From Stutzerimonas stutzeri TS44 (GTDB lineage: Bacteria; Pseudomonadota; Gammaproteobacteria; Pseudomonadales; Pseudomonadaceae), in assembly GCA_000263395.1 (NCBI GenBank), contig AJXE01000010.1, positions 58,434 through 122,433 on the forward strand: DNA of 64,000 nucleotides, written 5' to 3'. The position numbers and the translations under genes are program-made. Below are positions 21,115 through 31,549 of the stretch, piece after piece. Positions within the stretch are counted from its first letter, which is position 1. Every line of letters begins with the position of its first letter. The notes under the pieces were generated by a model that was given only the letters and a program-made list of their open reading frames with translations, was not told where the DNA came from and made no database searches.

Positions 21115-22500
21115 TTACTCGGCCGGGGCGTCGGCACCGCGACGGCGGCGCCCGCCGCTGCGGCGACGTTTGCGTGGCGCAGCGTCGTCCTTGCCGCTCA
21201 GGTTGCGGATCATGCTGCGCCGGTCACTGTCGCTGGCTTCCTGATAGTCGGTCCACCAGTCGCCGAGGCCGCCAGTCTTCTCGCCGGCGCTCTCGCGTAG
21301 CAGCAGGAAATCGTAGCCAGCGCGGAAGCGTGGGTTTTCCAGTAGCTGGTCGGCGCGGCGCCCCTGTCGGCGCGGCAGACGCTCCTGCATGTCCCAGATT
21401 TCGCGCATGGGAATGGTGAAACGCTTGGGAATCGCGGTGCGCTGGCACTGTTCCCAGATGATGTCGTGTGCGGCTTCCTGCATCGCCGGGATCGGCGGCA
21501 TGCCGCGGTCCTGCAGTTCGAGCACGCGCGCCGGCAGTGCGGGCCAGAGCAGGGCGGCGAACAGGAACGCCGGCGTGACCGGTTTACCCTGCTGGATGCG
21601 CAGGTCGGTGTTGGCCAGGGCGTTACGGATCAGCGTGCCGGCGTACTCGGGGTTGCGCTCCAGTGCGGCGGCGCTGGCCGGGAACAGCGGGGCGAACAGA
21701 TCGTATTCGAGCAGAAGTTCGAAAGTGCGCTCGGCCTTGCCGCCGAGGAACAGCTTGAGCGTTTCGTCGAACAGCCGCGCCGAGGGAATTCCGTCGAGCA
21801 GGTCGGCCAGTTCGGCGATGGGCTCGGCGCTGTGCCGTTCGATCTCGAAGTCGAGCTTGGCGGCGAAACGCACCGCGCGCAGCATGCGCACCGGATCTTC
21901 CTGGTAGCGCTGCTCGGGATCGCCGATCAGGCGGATCAGGCGATTGCGGATGTCGTGCACACCGTGGGTGTGATCGAGGATGCGCTCGCTGGTCGGGTCG
22001 TAGTACAGCGCATTGATGGTGAAGTCGCGACGCTGGGCGTCGTCGTCGAGCGTGCCGTAGACGTTGTCGCGCAGAATGCGTCCGCTTTCGTTGCGCGCGG
22101 CCAGGTGGCTGGCCTCCTCCTCATCGTCTTCTTCCGGGTGATTGGCGCGGAAGGTAGCGACTTCGATGATCTCGCGGCCGAAATGCACGTGCACCAGCTT
22201 GAAGCGGCGCCCGATAACCCGCGCGTTGCGGAATTCGGCCCGTACCTGTTCGGGGGTGGCGCTGGTGGCGACGTCGTAGTCCTTGGGATCGAGATCCAGC
22301 AGCAGATCGCGCACGCAGCCGCCCACTACATAGGCTTCGTAGCCTGCTTGCTGCAGGCGCTGGACCACATTCACCGCATTGCGGCTGATGGCGTTGCGCT
22401 GCAAGGAGTGCTGCCTGCTGGACAGTATTTCGGGAGTGCGGCGAGCCGGCGGGATTCGGCGCAGGGGAAAGCGAAAAGACTGGAACAGCTTTTTCAGCAT
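21115..22500 (-). CDS. pcnB: Poly(A) polymerase I
   Basis: Adds 3' poly(A) tails that target RNA for decay. The 461 aa contain the nucleotidyltransferase motifs YVVGGCVRDLLL and DPKDYDVATSATPEQV, RRDFTINALYYD, the RNA-binding region ERHSAEPIAELADLLDGIPSARLFDE, and a basic C-terminal tail (KRRRSGGRRRRG). The start MLKKLFQSF at 22500 is the family start; the frame opens 24 codons further up without similarity. It lies downstream of crcZ on the same strand, as in Pseudomonas. Confidence 0.95.
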   Translation of the reverse strand: MLKKLFQSFRFPLRRIPPARRTPEILSSRQHSLQRNAISRNAVNVVQRLQQAGYEAYVVGGCVRDLLLDLDPKDYDVATSATPEQVRAEFRNARVIGRRFKLVHVHFGREIIEVATFRANHPEEDDEEEASHLAARNESGRILRDNVYGTLDDDAQRRDFTINALYYDPTSERILDHTHGVHDIRNRLIRLIGDPEQRYQEDPVRMLRAVRFAAKLDFEIERHSAEPIAELADLLDGIPSARLFDETLKLFLGGKAERTFELLLEYDLFAPLFPASAAALERNPEYAGTLIRNALANTDLRIQQGKPVTPAFLFAALLWPALPARVLELQDRGMPPIPAMQEAAHDIIWEQCQRTAIPKRFTIPMREIWDMQERLPRRQGRRADQLLENPRFRAGYDFLLLRESAGEKTGGLGDWWTDYQEASDSDRRSMIRNLSGKDDAAPRKRRRSGGRRRRGADAPAE

Positions 22501-22624
22501 GAGCAAGCACTGTTGTGGCGAATGGGGGTGGATGGCCGTGGAAAGCCGCGAAAACTGCGCGGATTCTAGCATCGGGAGGCTGGATGTTGAACGAAGGCGA
22601 GAGGGGTGTCAAAAACGGCGGGCA

Positions 22625-22992
22625 TAAAGCACTGAGGGGAGCCGAAGCTCCCCTCATAAAAGATATTGCGTGCTTTGTTGTTATTGGTGCAGGCGTATTG
22701 TTTTTGTTGTTCCGCCTGTTCCCTTCGGCCATTGCCTTCGGGAGGTCCCTACGTGGGAACCAATAGCAAACGGATTGCTTTGGTCGCTGAGTTGCCGGTG
22801 ATCGTTGATCCAACCAGTGCGGGCCCTGCTCAATGCAGTTTTTGTTGTTCTCGGCCTGGTCGTCGGGGTTGAGCCCTTCGGCAAATCCTCTCCAAAAGAA
22901 TCAGTTAGCTGCGCCTCCGCGTTCTTATGGTTATTTTGCTGGAGTCGTTACGTTTTGTTCTTGTTATGGGACGGCTTGTTATTGTTGTTATG
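22625..22992 (-). ncRNA. crcZ: Probable CrcZ small RNA (Hfq/Crc antagonist)
   Basis: A gene-free, AT-rich 640-nt gap between cbrB and pcnB is the place of crcZ in Pseudomonas. On the minus strand a sigma-54 promoter (23003-23018) predicts a start near 22992, and a 10-bp hairpin with a TTCG loop (22633-22656) marks the 3' end, giving about 365 nt. CA motifs of the form AAYAAYAA occur at 22976-22989 (three overlapping), 22842-22849, 22704-22711 and 22675-22685 (two overlapping). These bind Hfq with Crc, so the RNA relieves catabolite repression. The 3' U tract is weak, so the exact end is uncertain. Confidence 0.85.
22633..22656 (-). terminator. 3' hairpin of crcZ
   Basis: TGAGGGGAGC and GCTCCCCTCA form a perfect 10-bp stem around a 4-nt loop. 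An outer AAAGCAC/GTGCTTT pair (22626-22632 and 22670-22676) could extend the structure. The T tract after it on the minus strand is short and interrupted. Confidence 0.7.
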
Positions 22993-23002
22993 CCAGATAT
23001 AA

Positions 23003-23018
23003 AGCAGGTGTCGTGCCA
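23003..23018 (-). promoter_or_regulatory. Sigma-54 promoter of crcZ
   Basis: On the minus strand TGGCACGACACCTGCT has GG and GC separated by exactly 10 nt. It lies between the cbrB terminator and the CA-motif region. In Pseudomonas the crcZ promoter is sigma-54 dependent and activated by CbrB, the product of the adjacent gene. Confidence 0.85.
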
Positions 23019-23077
23019 GTTTTTAAAATCTCATATATTTCAATGGCTTAGATTTTTTCTGTGAAAAGCGAGAGGCG

Positions 23078-23108
23078 AAAAAAAGGGATCGTCGTTACCG
23101 ATGATCCC
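23078..23108 (-). terminator. Intrinsic terminator of cbrB
   Basis: GGGATCATCG-GTAA-CGACGATCCC (one mismatch) on the minus strand followed by TTTTTTT. It separates cbrAB transcription from the crcZ promoter 60 nt further on. Confidence 0.92.
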
Positions 23109-23144
23109 GATTTTGTTACGGCGCATGAGCCGGACGGTAACATC

Positions 23145-24554
23145 TCAGCCGGTGGTGGTGCTCGACTTGCGCCGCGGGATGCCCAGGCGCTGGCGACGCT
23201 CCCACAGACATTTGCGGCTGATGCCGAGCTTGCGTGCCAATTCGGTCTCGGTCATGTGGTCTTGGTGTTCGAGCACGAAGTGCTGGAAGTAGTCTTCCAG
23301 CGAGAGGTCTTCGGTCGGCTCGTTGCCGGCCGCTGACAGCAGCGAGGTGCAGGGCTCGTCGAATTCGTCGTCCAGGCCATCGAGTTCGATGTCGATGCCC
23401 AGCAGCGTGGCGTCGATTTCCGCACTCTCGCTAAGAATGGCTGCGCGCTCGATGGCGTTTTCCAGTTCGCGAACGTTGCCTGGCCAACTGTAATGACGGA
23501 TGGCCTGCTCGGCGTCGCGGGAGAAATGCATGCCGTCGTTGCCCATCCGCTGACACTGGCGGGCGAGGAAGGCGCGAGCGATCTCCAGCACATCGTTACC
23601 GCGCTCGCGCAGCGGCGGCAGCTTCAGCGCGATGACATGCAGGCGGTAATAAAGGTCTTCGCGGAACTGTCCGGTCTTGGCCAGCGTTTTGAGGTCGCGG
23701 TGAGTAGCGGCGATCAGGCGTACGTCGACCTTCTGCGACTGCACGGAGCCGACCCGGCGAATTTCACCCTCCTGCAACACTCGCAGCAGGCGTGCCTGGG
23801 CTTCCAGCGGCAGCTCGCCGATCTCGTCGAGAAACAGTGTGCCGCCATCGGCCGCCTCGACCAGCCCGGCGCGACCTGCGCTGGCACCGGTGAAGGCGCC
23901 CTTTTCGTGGCCGAACAGCTCGGATTCGATCAGGGTTTCCGGGATCGCCGCGCAGTTCACCGAGATCATCGGTGCCTTGGCGCGGTGCGACAGATTATGC
24001 AGCGCGCGGGCGACCAGCTCCTTGCCGGTGCCGGACTCGCCCTGAATCAGGACGTTGGAGTCGGTCGGCGCGACCTTGCGGATTTTGCCGAACAGGTCCT
24101 GCATCGGTGGGCAATGGCCGATGATGCCGATGTCGCCCTGAGCGCTGGCGGGCGTGCTGGTGATCGCCGGGGACGGTGCGGCCGCGGTCGCGCTGACGCG
24201 TTCCTGGCGATCATGCAGGATGCGCGCGACGGTCTGCAGCATCTCGTCATGGTCGAACGGCTTGGCGATGTAGTCCACCGCGCCCATCTTCATCGAGTCC
24301 ACCGCCGAGCGCAGGCTGGCGTAGCTGGTCATGATCAGTACTGGCGTGCCTTCGGCCAGCTTGATCAGTTCGGTACCCGGCGCGCCGGGCAGGCGCAGGT
24401 CGCTGACGATGAGGTCGAAACCGGGAATGCTGAAGCGCTCCTGCGCCTCCTGTACCGAACCGGCTTCGCTGACCTCGTACTGGTTGCGTTCGAGCAGACG
24501 GCGCAGGGCGGAGCGGATGATGGTTTCGTCTTCGACGATCAGAATGTGTGACAT
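23145..24554 (-). CDS. cbrB: Sigma-54-dependent response regulator CbrB
   Basis: NtrC-family activator controlling carbon and nitrogen source use through crcZ and catabolic genes. The 469 aa comprise a receiver domain with phospho-acceptor Asp52 (IVSDLRLPG), an AAA+ domain with GESGTGKE, the sigma-54 contact loop [20 protein letters not shown] and LYYRLHVI, and a Fis-type helix-turn-helix at the C-terminus ([23 protein letters not shown]). It follows cbrA by 61 nt. Neighbouring crcZ with a sigma-54 promoter fits its known target. Confidence 0.97.
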   Translation of the reverse strand: MSHILIVEDETIIRSALRRLLERNQYEVSEAGSVQEAQERFSIPGFDLIVSDLRLPGAPGTELIKLAEGTPVLIMTSYASLRSAVDSMKMGAVDYIAKPFDHDEMLQTVARILHDRQERVSATAAAPSPAITSTPASAQGDIGIIGHCPPMQDLFGKIRKVAPTDSNVLIQGESGTGKELVARALHNLSHRAKAPMISVNCAAIPETLIESELFGHEKGAFTGASAGRAGLVEAADGGTLFLDEIGELPLEAQARLLRVLQEGEIRRVGSVQSQKVDVRLIAATHRDLKTLAKTGQFREDLYYRLHVIALKLPPLRERGNDVLEIARAFLARQCQRMGNDGMHFSRDAEQAIRHYSWPGNVRELENAIERAAILSESAEIDATLLGIDIELDGLDDEFDEPCTSLLSAAGNEPTEDLSLEDYFQHFVLEHQDHMTETELARKLGISRKCLWERRQRLGIPRRKSSTTTG

Positions 24555-24615
24555 CAGTACTCTCTCGACGGTCTGGAGGCGATGCGACCGGAAGGCCGCT
24601 ACTGCGGTTGCCTCC

Positions 24616-27570
24616 TCAACTTACGGCATGTGGCACTTCGACATGCCGCGGCAGGGTGATGCGAAAACGGGTGCCGCGCTGTGCTATCGGGTCGGCCGGG
24701 CTGTCGATATCGATCTGGCCATAATGCTCTTCCACGATCGAATAGACCAGCGCAAGCCCTAGGCCGGTCCCTTCGCCCGGGTCCTTGGTGGTGAAGAATG
24801 GCTCGAACAGCCGCCCCTGGATTTCCTTGGAGATGCCGCTGCCCTGATCCTCGACGATCAGATACACCGACTGCTCGGCGACTTCGCTGCTGACGCGGAT
24901 GATGCCGCCCGGCGGCGAGGCATCGCGGGCGTTGGACAGCAGGTTGATCAGCACCTGGGCGAGGCGCTGCGGATCACCTTCGGCCAGGTGCTCGGGTTCG
25001 CAGAGGTTGAAGAACTGCACCTCGGTGCGGTTCTTATTCAGCGACAGCAGGGCGATGGCTTCCTGGGTGATCTGCGCCAGGCTCACCGGGTAGGCGCGCT
25101 GCTGGCGCTCGCCGGCATGGGCGAAGCTCATCAGCGACTGGACAATGCGCGACACGCGTTTGGTCTGCTCGATGATCTGGTTACTGGCCTCGGTGATTTC
25201 GGCGTCGTGCTCGCGCTCCTCGCGCAGGTTCTGCGCCAGGCAGGCAATGCCGGTGATCGGGTTGCCGATTTCGTGGGCGACGCCGGCGGCGAGACGGCCG
25301 ATGCTGGCCAGACGCTCGGAGTGCACCAGGCGGTCTTCCAGCTCCTGGGTTTCGGTCAGGTCTTCGATCAGCAGCACCAGGCCACTGTTGCCCGGCGCCA
25401 GCGGCTCGGCGATCGCCGCCTTGTGTAGGTTGAGGCAGCGACGATGGCCGTTGAACGACAGGCGCTGCTTGTGCAGGTGCTCGTCCGGTTGGCGGATGAA
25501 GCCTTCCAGCAGACTCTTCCACGGCTCGGCGATCGAGGGCAGGCGCGAGCCGACCACCTGTAGCGCAGGGATTTCGGTGAGCTCTTCCAGCGCCTTGTTC
25601 CACATGAGGATTTCCTGATCCTTGGCCAGCGAACAGACGCCCATCGGCAGCTCCTGCAGGGTCTGGCGGTGGTAGCGGCGCAGTGCATCGAGTTCGGCGG
25701 CCAGCCCGGTCAGGCGCGAGTGGTATTCCTCCAGGCGGTTCTCGATGAAGTGGATGTCCTCGGTGACGTAGCCTTCGGCAGCGCTCTTGTAGGGCAGGAA
25801 GTTCTCGACGATGTCCTGGGCGATGCTCGGCCCCATCAGGCCCGAGAGGTTGGCCTCGATGCGGTCGCGCAGGCGTCGCAGCGCATAGGGACGGTGTTCG
25901 TCGAAGGGCAGTTGCAGATCGCGCAGCGCCTGTTCGACCTCGCGTTGCGCGGTCTTGGCGCCGAGCGGCTTGGCCAGTTGGGTGGCGAACTCCTGCGGCG
26001 AGGCGGCCATCAGCTCGCGCCGCTGCGGCCTGCGCACGTTCTCCACGGCGCAGGCTTCGGCCGCGCTTTGCTCCTCGGTGCTGGTGTCGGTGAACAGTGA
26101 AACCAGGGTGAAGGCCAGCACGTTGACTGCCAGCGAGGCGATTGCCGCCAGGTGCCAGCTGGTGTCGTCGAGCACGTAAACCACGTTGAAGAGCGGGATG
26201 TAGAAGCCATCCAGATTGCCCACCAGCGGTAGCAGCATGGTCACCACCCAGACGGCTATCCCTGCCAGCAGGCCGGTGATGTAGCCGCGCCGGTTGGCCG
26301 TCTGCCAGTAGAGCACCGACAGCACGCCGGGGAGGAACTGCAGAGTGGCGACGAAGGCGACGATGCCGAGGTTGGACAGGTCCTGTTCCGCGCCCAGCAG
26401 CAGGTAGAAGCCGTAGCCGGCGATGATGATGGCGAAGATCAGGCTGCGCCGCGTCCATTTCAGCCAGCGGTAGATATTGCCCTCGCTGGGCGGCTGATAA
26501 AGCGGCAGCACCAGATGGTTGAGTGCCATGCCCGACAGCGCCAGGGTGCTGACGATGATCAGCCCGCTGGAAGCCGACAGCCCGCCGATGAAGGCGATCA
26601 GCGCGAGGGCATCGTTCTGCGCGGTGAGGCCGAGGCCGAGGGTGAAGTATTCCGGGTTGGTCCGCACGCCGAGCTTGAGGCCGGCCCAGAGAATCAGCGG
26701 CACCGCCAGGCTCATCAGCAGCAGGTACAGCGGCAGGCCCCAGCTGGCGCTGACCAGCGCGCGCGGATTGAGGTTCTCGGCGAAGGTCATGTGGTACATG
26801 TGCGGCATCACGATGGCCGAGGCGAAGAACACCAGCAGCAGGGTGCGCCACGGGCCTTCCTGCAGCGGCGTGTGCAGGGCCTGCAGCGCCGACTGGTTCT
26901 GCAACAGCCAGATTTCCAGCTGGTGCGGTCCGCCGAAGACCACGTAGAGCGCGTACAGCCCGATCGTGCCGAAGGTCAGCAGCTTGACCACCGATTCGAA
27001 GGCGATGGCGAACACCAGCCCTTCGTGCTTTTCGCGGGCGGCGATGTGGCGTGCGCCGAACAGAATGGTGAACAGCATGATCAGCACGCAGTAGCCGAGC
27101 GCGACGCGTTCCTGCATCGGCTCCAGCGTGAGGATGCCGATGGCATCGGCCACCGCCTGGATCTGTAGTGCCAGCAGCGGCAGCATGCCGATCAGCATCA
27201 CCACCGTGGTCAGCGCGCCGGCCCAGGTGCTGCGGAAGCGGAAGGCGAACAGGTCGGCCAGCGACGCCAGCTGATAGGTGCGGGTGATGCGCAGGATCGG
27301 GTAGAGCAGCACCGGGGCCAGCAGGAACGCGCCGCACACCCCCAGGTAGGTGGCGAGAAAGCCGTAGCCGTACTGATAGGCCAGCCCGACCGTGCCGTAG
27401 AGCGCCCAGGCGCTGGCATAGACGCCTAGCGAGAGGGTGTAGGTAAGCGGATGGCGGATGATCCAGCGCGGGATGATGCCGCGCTCGCTGACCCAGGCGA
27501 CGCCGAACAGCGCCAGCAGGTAGGCGGCGCTAATCAGCACCAGGTGGCTGAGGCTAAAGCTCGTCTGCAT
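24616..27570 (-). CDS. cbrA: Sensor histidine kinase CbrA with SLC5-type transporter domain
   Basis: The 984 aa comprise an N-terminal sodium:solute symporter-like domain of about 13 membrane spans (residues 1-500), a STAC-type linker, a PAS region ([29 protein letters not shown] area), HisKA with phospho-acceptor His766 in VAHEIGNP, and a HATPase domain with [19 protein letters not shown] and [18 protein letters not shown]. It phosphorylates CbrB; histidine transport by this domain has been reported in other Pseudomonas. Its start overlaps the small upstream gene cbrX by 17 nt. Confidence 0.97.
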   Translation of the reverse strand: MQTSFSLSHLVLISAAYLLALFGVAWVSERGIIPRWIIRHPLTYTLSLGVYASAWALYGTVGLAYQYGYGFLATYLGVCGAFLLAPVLLYPILRITRTYQLASLADLFAFRFRSTWAGALTTVVMLIGMLPLLALQIQAVADAIGILTLEPMQERVALGYCVLIMLFTILFGARHIAAREKHEGLVFAIAFESVVKLLTFGTIGLYALYVVFGGPHQLEIWLLQNQSALQALHTPLQEGPWRTLLLVFFASAIVMPHMYHMTFAENLNPRALVSASWGLPLYLLLMSLAVPLILWAGLKLGVRTNPEYFTLGLGLTAQNDALALIAFIGGLSASSGLIIVSTLALSGMALNHLVLPLYQPPSEGNIYRWLKWTRRSLIFAIIIAGYGFYLLLGAEQDLSNLGIVAFVATLQFLPGVLSVLYWQTANRRGYITGLLAGIAVWVVTMLLPLVGNLDGFYIPLFNVVYVLDDTSWHLAAIASLAVNVLAFTLVSLFTDTSTEEQSAAEACAVENVRRPQRRELMAASPQEFATQLAKPLGAKTAQREVEQALRDLQLPFDEHRPYALRRLRDRIEANLSGLMGPSIAQDIVENFLPYKSAAEGYVTEDIHFIENRLEEYHSRLTGLAAELDALRRYHRQTLQELPMGVCSLAKDQEILMWNKALEELTEIPALQVVGSRLPSIAEPWKSLLEGFIRQPDEHLHKQRLSFNGHRRCLNLHKAAIAEPLAPGNSGLVLLIEDLTETQELEDRLVHSERLASIGRLAAGVAHEIGNPITGIACLAQNLREEREHDAEITEASNQIIEQTKRVSRIVQSLMSFAHAGERQQRAYPVSLAQITQEAIALLSLNKNRTEVQFFNLCEPEHLAEGDPQRLAQVLINLLSNARDASPPGGIIRVSSEVAEQSVYLIVEDQGSGISKEIQGRLFEPFFTTKDPGEGTGLGLALVYSIVEEHYGQIDIDSPADPIAQRGTRFRITLPRHVEVPHAVS

Positions 27571-27730
27571 CGCGTTGGCTCTGGAGAATGAAAGTCACCA
27601 CGATGAGGATCAGCCACAGCAGGTAGGGCCGGTACCAGGCGCCGTTGGGGTCGATCCACCAGTCCATGATGGCCGGGGAAAACAGATAGATCCCCACCAC
27701 CAGGAGCAGCACCAGTCGGTAGATGTACAT
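27554..27730 (-). CDS. cbrX: Small membrane protein upstream of cbrA (CbrX-like)
   Basis: A 58-aa protein starting MYIYRLVLLLVVGIYLF with two hydrophobic segments (about 5-22 and 38-53) separated by a W-rich loop (MDWWIDPNGAWYRPY). The stop lies inside cbrA (17-nt overlap), so cbrA translation is probably coupled to it. A cbrX gene at this position has been described in Pseudomonas. The frame is open 26 codons further upstream into an intergenic repeat, but that part looks non-coding. No enzymatic motif is seen. Confidence 0.85.
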   Translation of the reverse strand: MYIYRLVLLLVVGIYLFSPAIMDWWIDPNGAWYRPYLLWLILIVVTFILQSQRDADEL

Positions 27731-27771
27731 GCCGGGTCTCGTGTCGGAAGTGGGGCGATGGTAAAGGAAGC

Positions 27772-27840
27772 AGCTGGAAGCTTGAAGCTGAAAGCTCGAC
27801 GCCATCAAGCGCCAGCCCTCACTCTGATTCGCTTCCGGCT
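27772..27840. repeat. AAGCTTSAAGC-type intergenic repeat, copy 3 (gluQ-cbrX)
   Basis: The gap between gluQ and cbrX has the units CAGCTGGAAGCTTGAAGCTG and, facing it, GCTTCCGGCTTT. Unit sequences match the other three copies; the foldback is weaker here than between rpsO and pnp. Confidence 0.55.
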
Positions 27841-27841
27841 T

Positions 27842-28741
27842 TTAGCGCAGCTGTGCCTCGGCCAGTGTCAGCGTGCGCGGGATACGCCCGGCGTCCCAGT
27901 GCGCGACCGCCCAGGCGAGAATCTCTGCCGCAGGGGCGCCGGCGAGTTCGGCCGCTGGCTGCAGGCCAAGCGCGCGCAGCGCACGCAACAGCAATGGGCT
28001 GGCCTCGTCGGGAGGCAGCGGTGGCGAGCGGTAACTCTTGCCCAGCTTGTTGCCGTCCGGCTGGATGATCAGTGGCAGGTGCAGGTAGCGCGGCTGCGGC
28101 AGGCCGAGCAGCTCCTGCAGGTACAGCTGGCGCGGCGTGGAGTCGAGCAGATCGGCCCCGCGCACCACGTCGGTGACGCCCTGCCAGGCATCGTCGAGCA
28201 CCACGGCAAGCTGATAGGCGACCAGACCGTCGCGCCGACGGATGACGAAGTCACCGACCTCGCGGCCCAGGTGCTGGCGGTACTCGCCCTGCACGCGATC
28301 GCAGAAGTGGTACTCGCGATCCGGTACGCGCAGGCGGATCGCGGCGTCACGCGGGTCGTGGCCGGCATCGCGGCAGAAACCCGGATAAGCGCCGGGGTAT
28401 GCCTGCAGCTGCTTGCGTGAGCAGGTACAGGCATAGGCCAGGCCGGCGTCCAGCAAGTGCTCGATGGCCGCCTGGTAGGCGGCCTGGCGTTGGCTCTGGC
28501 GCAGCATGGCGCCGTCCCAGGCGAAACCGTAGCGGCGCAGGGTTTCGACAATCGCGGCCTGAGCGCCGGGCATTTCCCGTGGCGGATCGATGTCTTCCAT
28601 GCGCAGCAGCCAGTCGCCGCCAACGGCGCGGGCGTCGAGGTAGGAGGCGAGAGCGGCAAACAGCGAGCCGAAGTGCAGATAACCGCTGGGCGTCGGCGCG
28701 AAGCGGCCGATGTAACGATCAGCGGGGCGGGGTGAGGTCAT
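27842..28741 (-). CDS. gluQ: Glutamyl-Q tRNA(Asp) synthetase
   Basis: Attaches glutamate to the queuosine of tRNA-Asp; a truncated GluRS paralogue lacking the anticodon-binding domain. It has 299 aa with the HIGH-like motif RFAPTPSGYLHFGSL, a zinc site YACTCSRKQ with Cys later in GFCRD, and the KLGKS loop. It is placed directly downstream of dksA, the conserved dksA-gluQ order in gammaproteobacteria, but a hairpin lies between the two. Confidence 0.96.
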   Translation of the reverse strand: MTSPRPADRYIGRFAPTPSGYLHFGSLFAALASYLDARAVGGDWLLRMEDIDPPREMPGAQAAIVETLRRYGFAWDGAMLRQSQRQAAYQAAIEHLLDAGLAYACTCSRKQLQAYPGAYPGFCRDAGHDPRDAAIRLRVPDREYHFCDRVQGEYRQHLGREVGDFVIRRRDGLVAYQLAVVLDDAWQGVTDVVRGADLLDSTPRQLYLQELLGLPQPRYLHLPLIIQPDGNKLGKSYRSPPLPPDEASPLLLRALRALGLQPAAELAGAPAAEILAWAVAHWDAGRIPRTLTLAEAQLR

Positions 28742-28762
28742 GGCGGCGGGCTGGAAATGAAG

Positions 28763-28782
28763 CGGGGCGCCGTAGCGCCCCG
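28763..28782 (-). terminator. Hairpin terminator after dksA
   Basis: CGGGGCGC and GCGCCCCG form an 8-bp stem around a 4-nt loop in the dksA-gluQ gap. The minus-strand tail GCTTCATTTCC is only moderately T-rich, so partial read-through into gluQ is likely. Confidence 0.65.
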
Positions 28783-28789
28783 TTCGGGA

Positions 28790-29236
28790 TCAGGAACCGA
28801 TCTGCTTTTCCTTGATCTCCGCCAGCGTCTTGCAGTCGATGCACAGCGTGGCGGTGGGGCGGGCTTCCAGCCGGCGGATGCCGATCTCGACACCGCAGGA
28901 GTCGCACCAGCCGTACTCGTTGTCTTCGATCAGCTGCAGCGTCTCGTCGATCTTCTTGATCAGCTTGCGCTCGCGATCGCGAGCACGCAGTTCCAGGCTG
29001 AATTCTTCTTCCTGGCTGGCGCGGTCGGCCGGATCGGGGAAGTTGGCCGCTTCGTCCTGCATGTGATGCACGGTGCGATCGACTTCCTCCATCAGCTCCT
29101 GCTTCCACTTGTTGAGGATGCTGGTGAAATGAGCGCGCATCTTCTCGCTCATGTATTCCTCACCCTTGGATTCCTTGTAGGGCTCGAAGGCGCGAATCAG
29201 TTGCTTGCTCGACGGTGTTGCTTTGGTAATGGGCAT
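28790..29236 (-). CDS. dksA: RNA polymerase-binding transcription factor DksA
   Basis: Secondary-channel regulator acting with ppGpp in the stringent response. The 148 aa contain a coiled-coil (about 33-110) with the tip acidic pair in [12 protein letters not shown] and a four-Cys zinc finger (CDSCGVEIG and [14 protein letters not shown]). It is the canonical Pseudomonas DksA, not the zinc-free DksA2. It is transcribed divergently from the aminotransferase gene. Confidence 0.98.
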   Translation of the reverse strand: MPITKATPSSKQLIRAFEPYKESKGEEYMSEKMRAHFTSILNKWKQELMEEVDRTVHHMQDEAANFPDPADRASQEEEFSLELRARDRERKLIKKIDETLQLIEDNEYGWCDSCGVEIGIRRLEARPTATLCIDCKTLAEIKEKQIGS

Positions 29237-29427
29237 GGATGAACGCCTCTCGCTATGTCCATTTGCGCAGGATGATATGTCCCTGCCGGCCCGTGCCGGC
29301 CCTGCGGCTGCAAGCGGGCGAACTTACCAGATCGGCTCGGGGTGCGCTACTCCCGTACCCGCCAGTGGCTGCAGCGCTTACGGGACCTTGGGTAGAATCC
29401 AGGTTTCGTCCTCCACAGGTGGGTCAG

Positions 29428-30600
29428 ATGACCGCTTCTTACAGTGCGCGCAGCCGCGCGATCGAACCCTTTCACGTCATGGCGCTGCTGGAACGGGCCA
29501 ACCAGCTGCAGGCCCAGGGGCATGATGTGATCCACCTGGAAATCGGCGAGCCGGACTTCACCACCGCCGCGCCCATCGTTGCCGCCGGTCAGGCGGCACT
29601 GGCCGCCGGACACACCCGCTACACGGCGGCGCGCGGGCTGCCGGTGTTGCGCGAGGCGATCGCCGGGTTCTACGCCAGCCGCTACGGACTGTCTATTGAC
29701 CCCGAACGCATCCTGATTACTCCCGGCGGCTCCGGTGCGCTGCTGCTGGCCGCCAGCCTGCTGGTCGATCCCGGCAAGCACTGGCTGCTGGCCGACCCCG
29801 GCTATCCGTGCAACCGGCACTTCCTGCGGCTGGTCGAGGGCGCCGCGCAACTGGTGCCGGTCGGCCCCGAGGTGCGCTACCAGCTGACCCCGGAGCTGGT
29901 CGAGCGTTACTGGGACAAGCAGAGCGTCGGCGCGCTGGTCGCCTCGCCGGCCAATCCGACCGGCACGCTGCTGGCGCGCGACGAACTGGCCGCGCTGTCG
30001 GCCGCGCTGAAGGCGCATGGCGGGCATCTGGTGGTCGACGAGATCTACCACGGTCTGACCTATGGCGTGGACGCCGCCAGCGTGCTGGAGGTCGACGACG
30101 AGGCCTTCGTGCTCAACAGCTTCTCCAAGTACTTCGGCATGACCGGCTGGCGCCTGGGCTGGCTGGTGGCGCCGCCGGGCGCGGTGACGGAACTGGAAAA
30201 GCTCGCGCAGAACCTCTACATCAGCGCGCCGAGCATGGCCCAGCATGCCGCGCTGGCCTGTTTCGAACCGGCAACGCTGGAGATCCTCGAGGCGCGCCGG
30301 GCGGAATTCGCCCGCCGCCGCGATTTCCTCCTGCCGGCGCTGCGCGAGCTTGGCTTGCGCATTGCCGTGGAGCCGGAGGGCGCCTTCTATCTGTATGCCG
30401 ACATCAGTGCGCTGGGCGGCGATGCCTATGCGTTCTGCCAGCACATGCTGGAACGCGAGTTCGTCGCGATCACCCCGGGGCTGGATTTCGGTCGTCATCA
30501 GGCCGGCCATCATGTGCGCTTCGCCTACACCCAGGACCTGCCCCGGCTGGAACAGGCGGTGGCGCGGATCGCCCGCGGGCTGCAGAGCTGGCAGGGCTGA
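29428..30600 (+). CDS. Pyridoxal phosphate-dependent aminotransferase, class I/II
   Basis: A 390-aa fold-type I aminotransferase with substrate loop GEPDFTT, cofactor residues in [11 protein letters not shown] and VVDEIYHG, the PLP-binding Lys in [15 protein letters not shown], and the terminal carboxylate-binding Arg in HHVRFAYTQ. The substrate is not predictable from sequence; aspartate or aromatic aminotransferase relatives are closest by motif. The start at 29428 is chosen by family length; the frame is open back to 29239. It overlaps sfsA by one base (TGATG). A similar gene sits beside dksA in P. aeruginosa. Confidence 0.9.
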   Translation: MTASYSARSRAIEPFHVMALLERANQLQAQGHDVIHLEIGEPDFTTAAPIVAAGQAALAAGHTRYTAARGLPVLREAIAGFYASRYGLSIDPERILITPGGSGALLLAASLLVDPGKHWLLADPGYPCNRHFLRLVEGAAQLVPVGPEVRYQLTPELVERYWDKQSVGALVASPANPTGTLLARDELAALSAALKAHGGHLVVDEIYHGLTYGVDAASVLEVDDEAFVLNSFSKYFGMTGWRLGWLVAPPGAVTELEKLAQNLYISAPSMAQHAALACFEPATLEILEARRAEFARRRDFLLPALRELGLRIAVEPEGAFYLYADISALGGDAYAFCQHMLEREFVAITPGLDFGRHQAGHHVRFAYTQDLPRLEQAVARIARGLQSWQG

Positions 30601-31328
30601 TGCGCTTTTCCAGCCCGCTGGAGACGGGCCGCCTGGTACGCCGTTACAAGCGCTTTCTCGCCGATATCGTCAGCGATGCCGGCGAGGAGCTGTGTATCCA
30701 CTGTCCCAACACCGGCTCGATGCTCAACTGCATGGGCGAGGGCGCGCGGGTGTGGTTCCAGCGCAGCCAGGACCCCAGACGCAAGCTGCCTGGCACCTGG
30801 GAACTGGTGGAAACCCCGCAGGGGCGGCTGGCCTGCGTGAACACCGCGCGCGCCAATGCGCTGGTGGAGGAGGCGCTGCTGGCTGGGGTGATCGGCGAGC
30901 TGGCCGGCTTCAGCGGGCTCAGGCGCGAGGTGGCCTACGGCGTGGAAGGCAGTCGCGTGGACTTTCGTCTCGACTACGCCGGCGGGCCGGCGTTCGTCGA
31001 GGTCAAGAGCGTCACCCTGGGCTTCGCCGACAGCCCGGTGGCGGCGTTTCCCGATGCCGTCACCACGCGCGGGACGCGGCACCTGCGCGAGCTGACGGCC
31101 CTGGCGCGCGCCGGTGTGCGGGCGGTGCAGCTGTACTGCGTGAACCTGTCCGGTATCGAGGCGGTGCGCCCGGCTCGCGAGATCGATCCGCTGTATGCGG
31201 ACGCACTGCGCGCGGCGCATGACGCCGGTGTGCAGGTGCTGGCCTACGCGGCGCGGCTGTCACCGGAGGAGCTGTGGCTGGAGCGGCCGCTGCCCGTGCT
31301 GCTCGATAGTGGCCGGGAGCTGGCATGA
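30600..31328 (+). CDS. sfsA: Sugar fermentation stimulation protein homologue SfsA
   Basis: A 242-aa SfsA family protein with the pattern [38 protein letters not shown], a nuclease-like core [21 protein letters not shown] (PD-(D/E)XK style) and [17 protein letters not shown]. The E. coli protein was linked to maltose gene expression; its true role is unclear and a DNA or nucleic-acid function fits the fold. Its ATG overlaps the aminotransferase stop. Confidence 0.95.
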   Translation: MRFSSPLETGRLVRRYKRFLADIVSDAGEELCIHCPNTGSMLNCMGEGARVWFQRSQDPRRKLPGTWELVETPQGRLACVNTARANALVEEALLAGVIGELAGFSGLRREVAYGVEGSRVDFRLDYAGGPAFVEVKSVTLGFADSPVAAFPDAVTTRGTRHLRELTALARAGVRAVQLYCVNLSGIEAVRPAREIDPLYADALRAAHDAGVQVLAYAARLSPEELWLERPLPVLLDSGRELA

Positions 31329-31525
31329 GCGGCGCTTCGGCGCGCGTTCGTCGGCTGTTCGACGGAAACTTGCACAAGAAGACGCCCACTGCGGAACAAA
31401 AGCCCCATCGACTGGCCTCAACGTGGCCCGGGAGAATAATCGGTGGATGCTCTGGTTCGGTACATTGAGCCAGGTTTCGGGGAGTCCGGAGTGCGTCCTT
31501 TTCGATGACGCGAAATCAGCTTCGC

Positions 31526-31549
31526 GGCGGGCGACAGCGCCGCCCTTTT
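31526..31549 (+). terminator. Possible terminator before rmlD
   Basis: GGCGG and CCGCC pair around GCGACAGCG, followed by CTTTTG. It sits in the 276-nt gap between sfsA and rmlD and may end sfsA transcription. No gene is otherwise supported in this gap. Confidence 0.5.

Noticed and set aside
22379..23051. Short plus-strand frames in the crcZ region
   Set aside because: The AT-rich region is better explained by an RNA gene on the minus strand; frames are hydrophobic only because of T-rich motifs.
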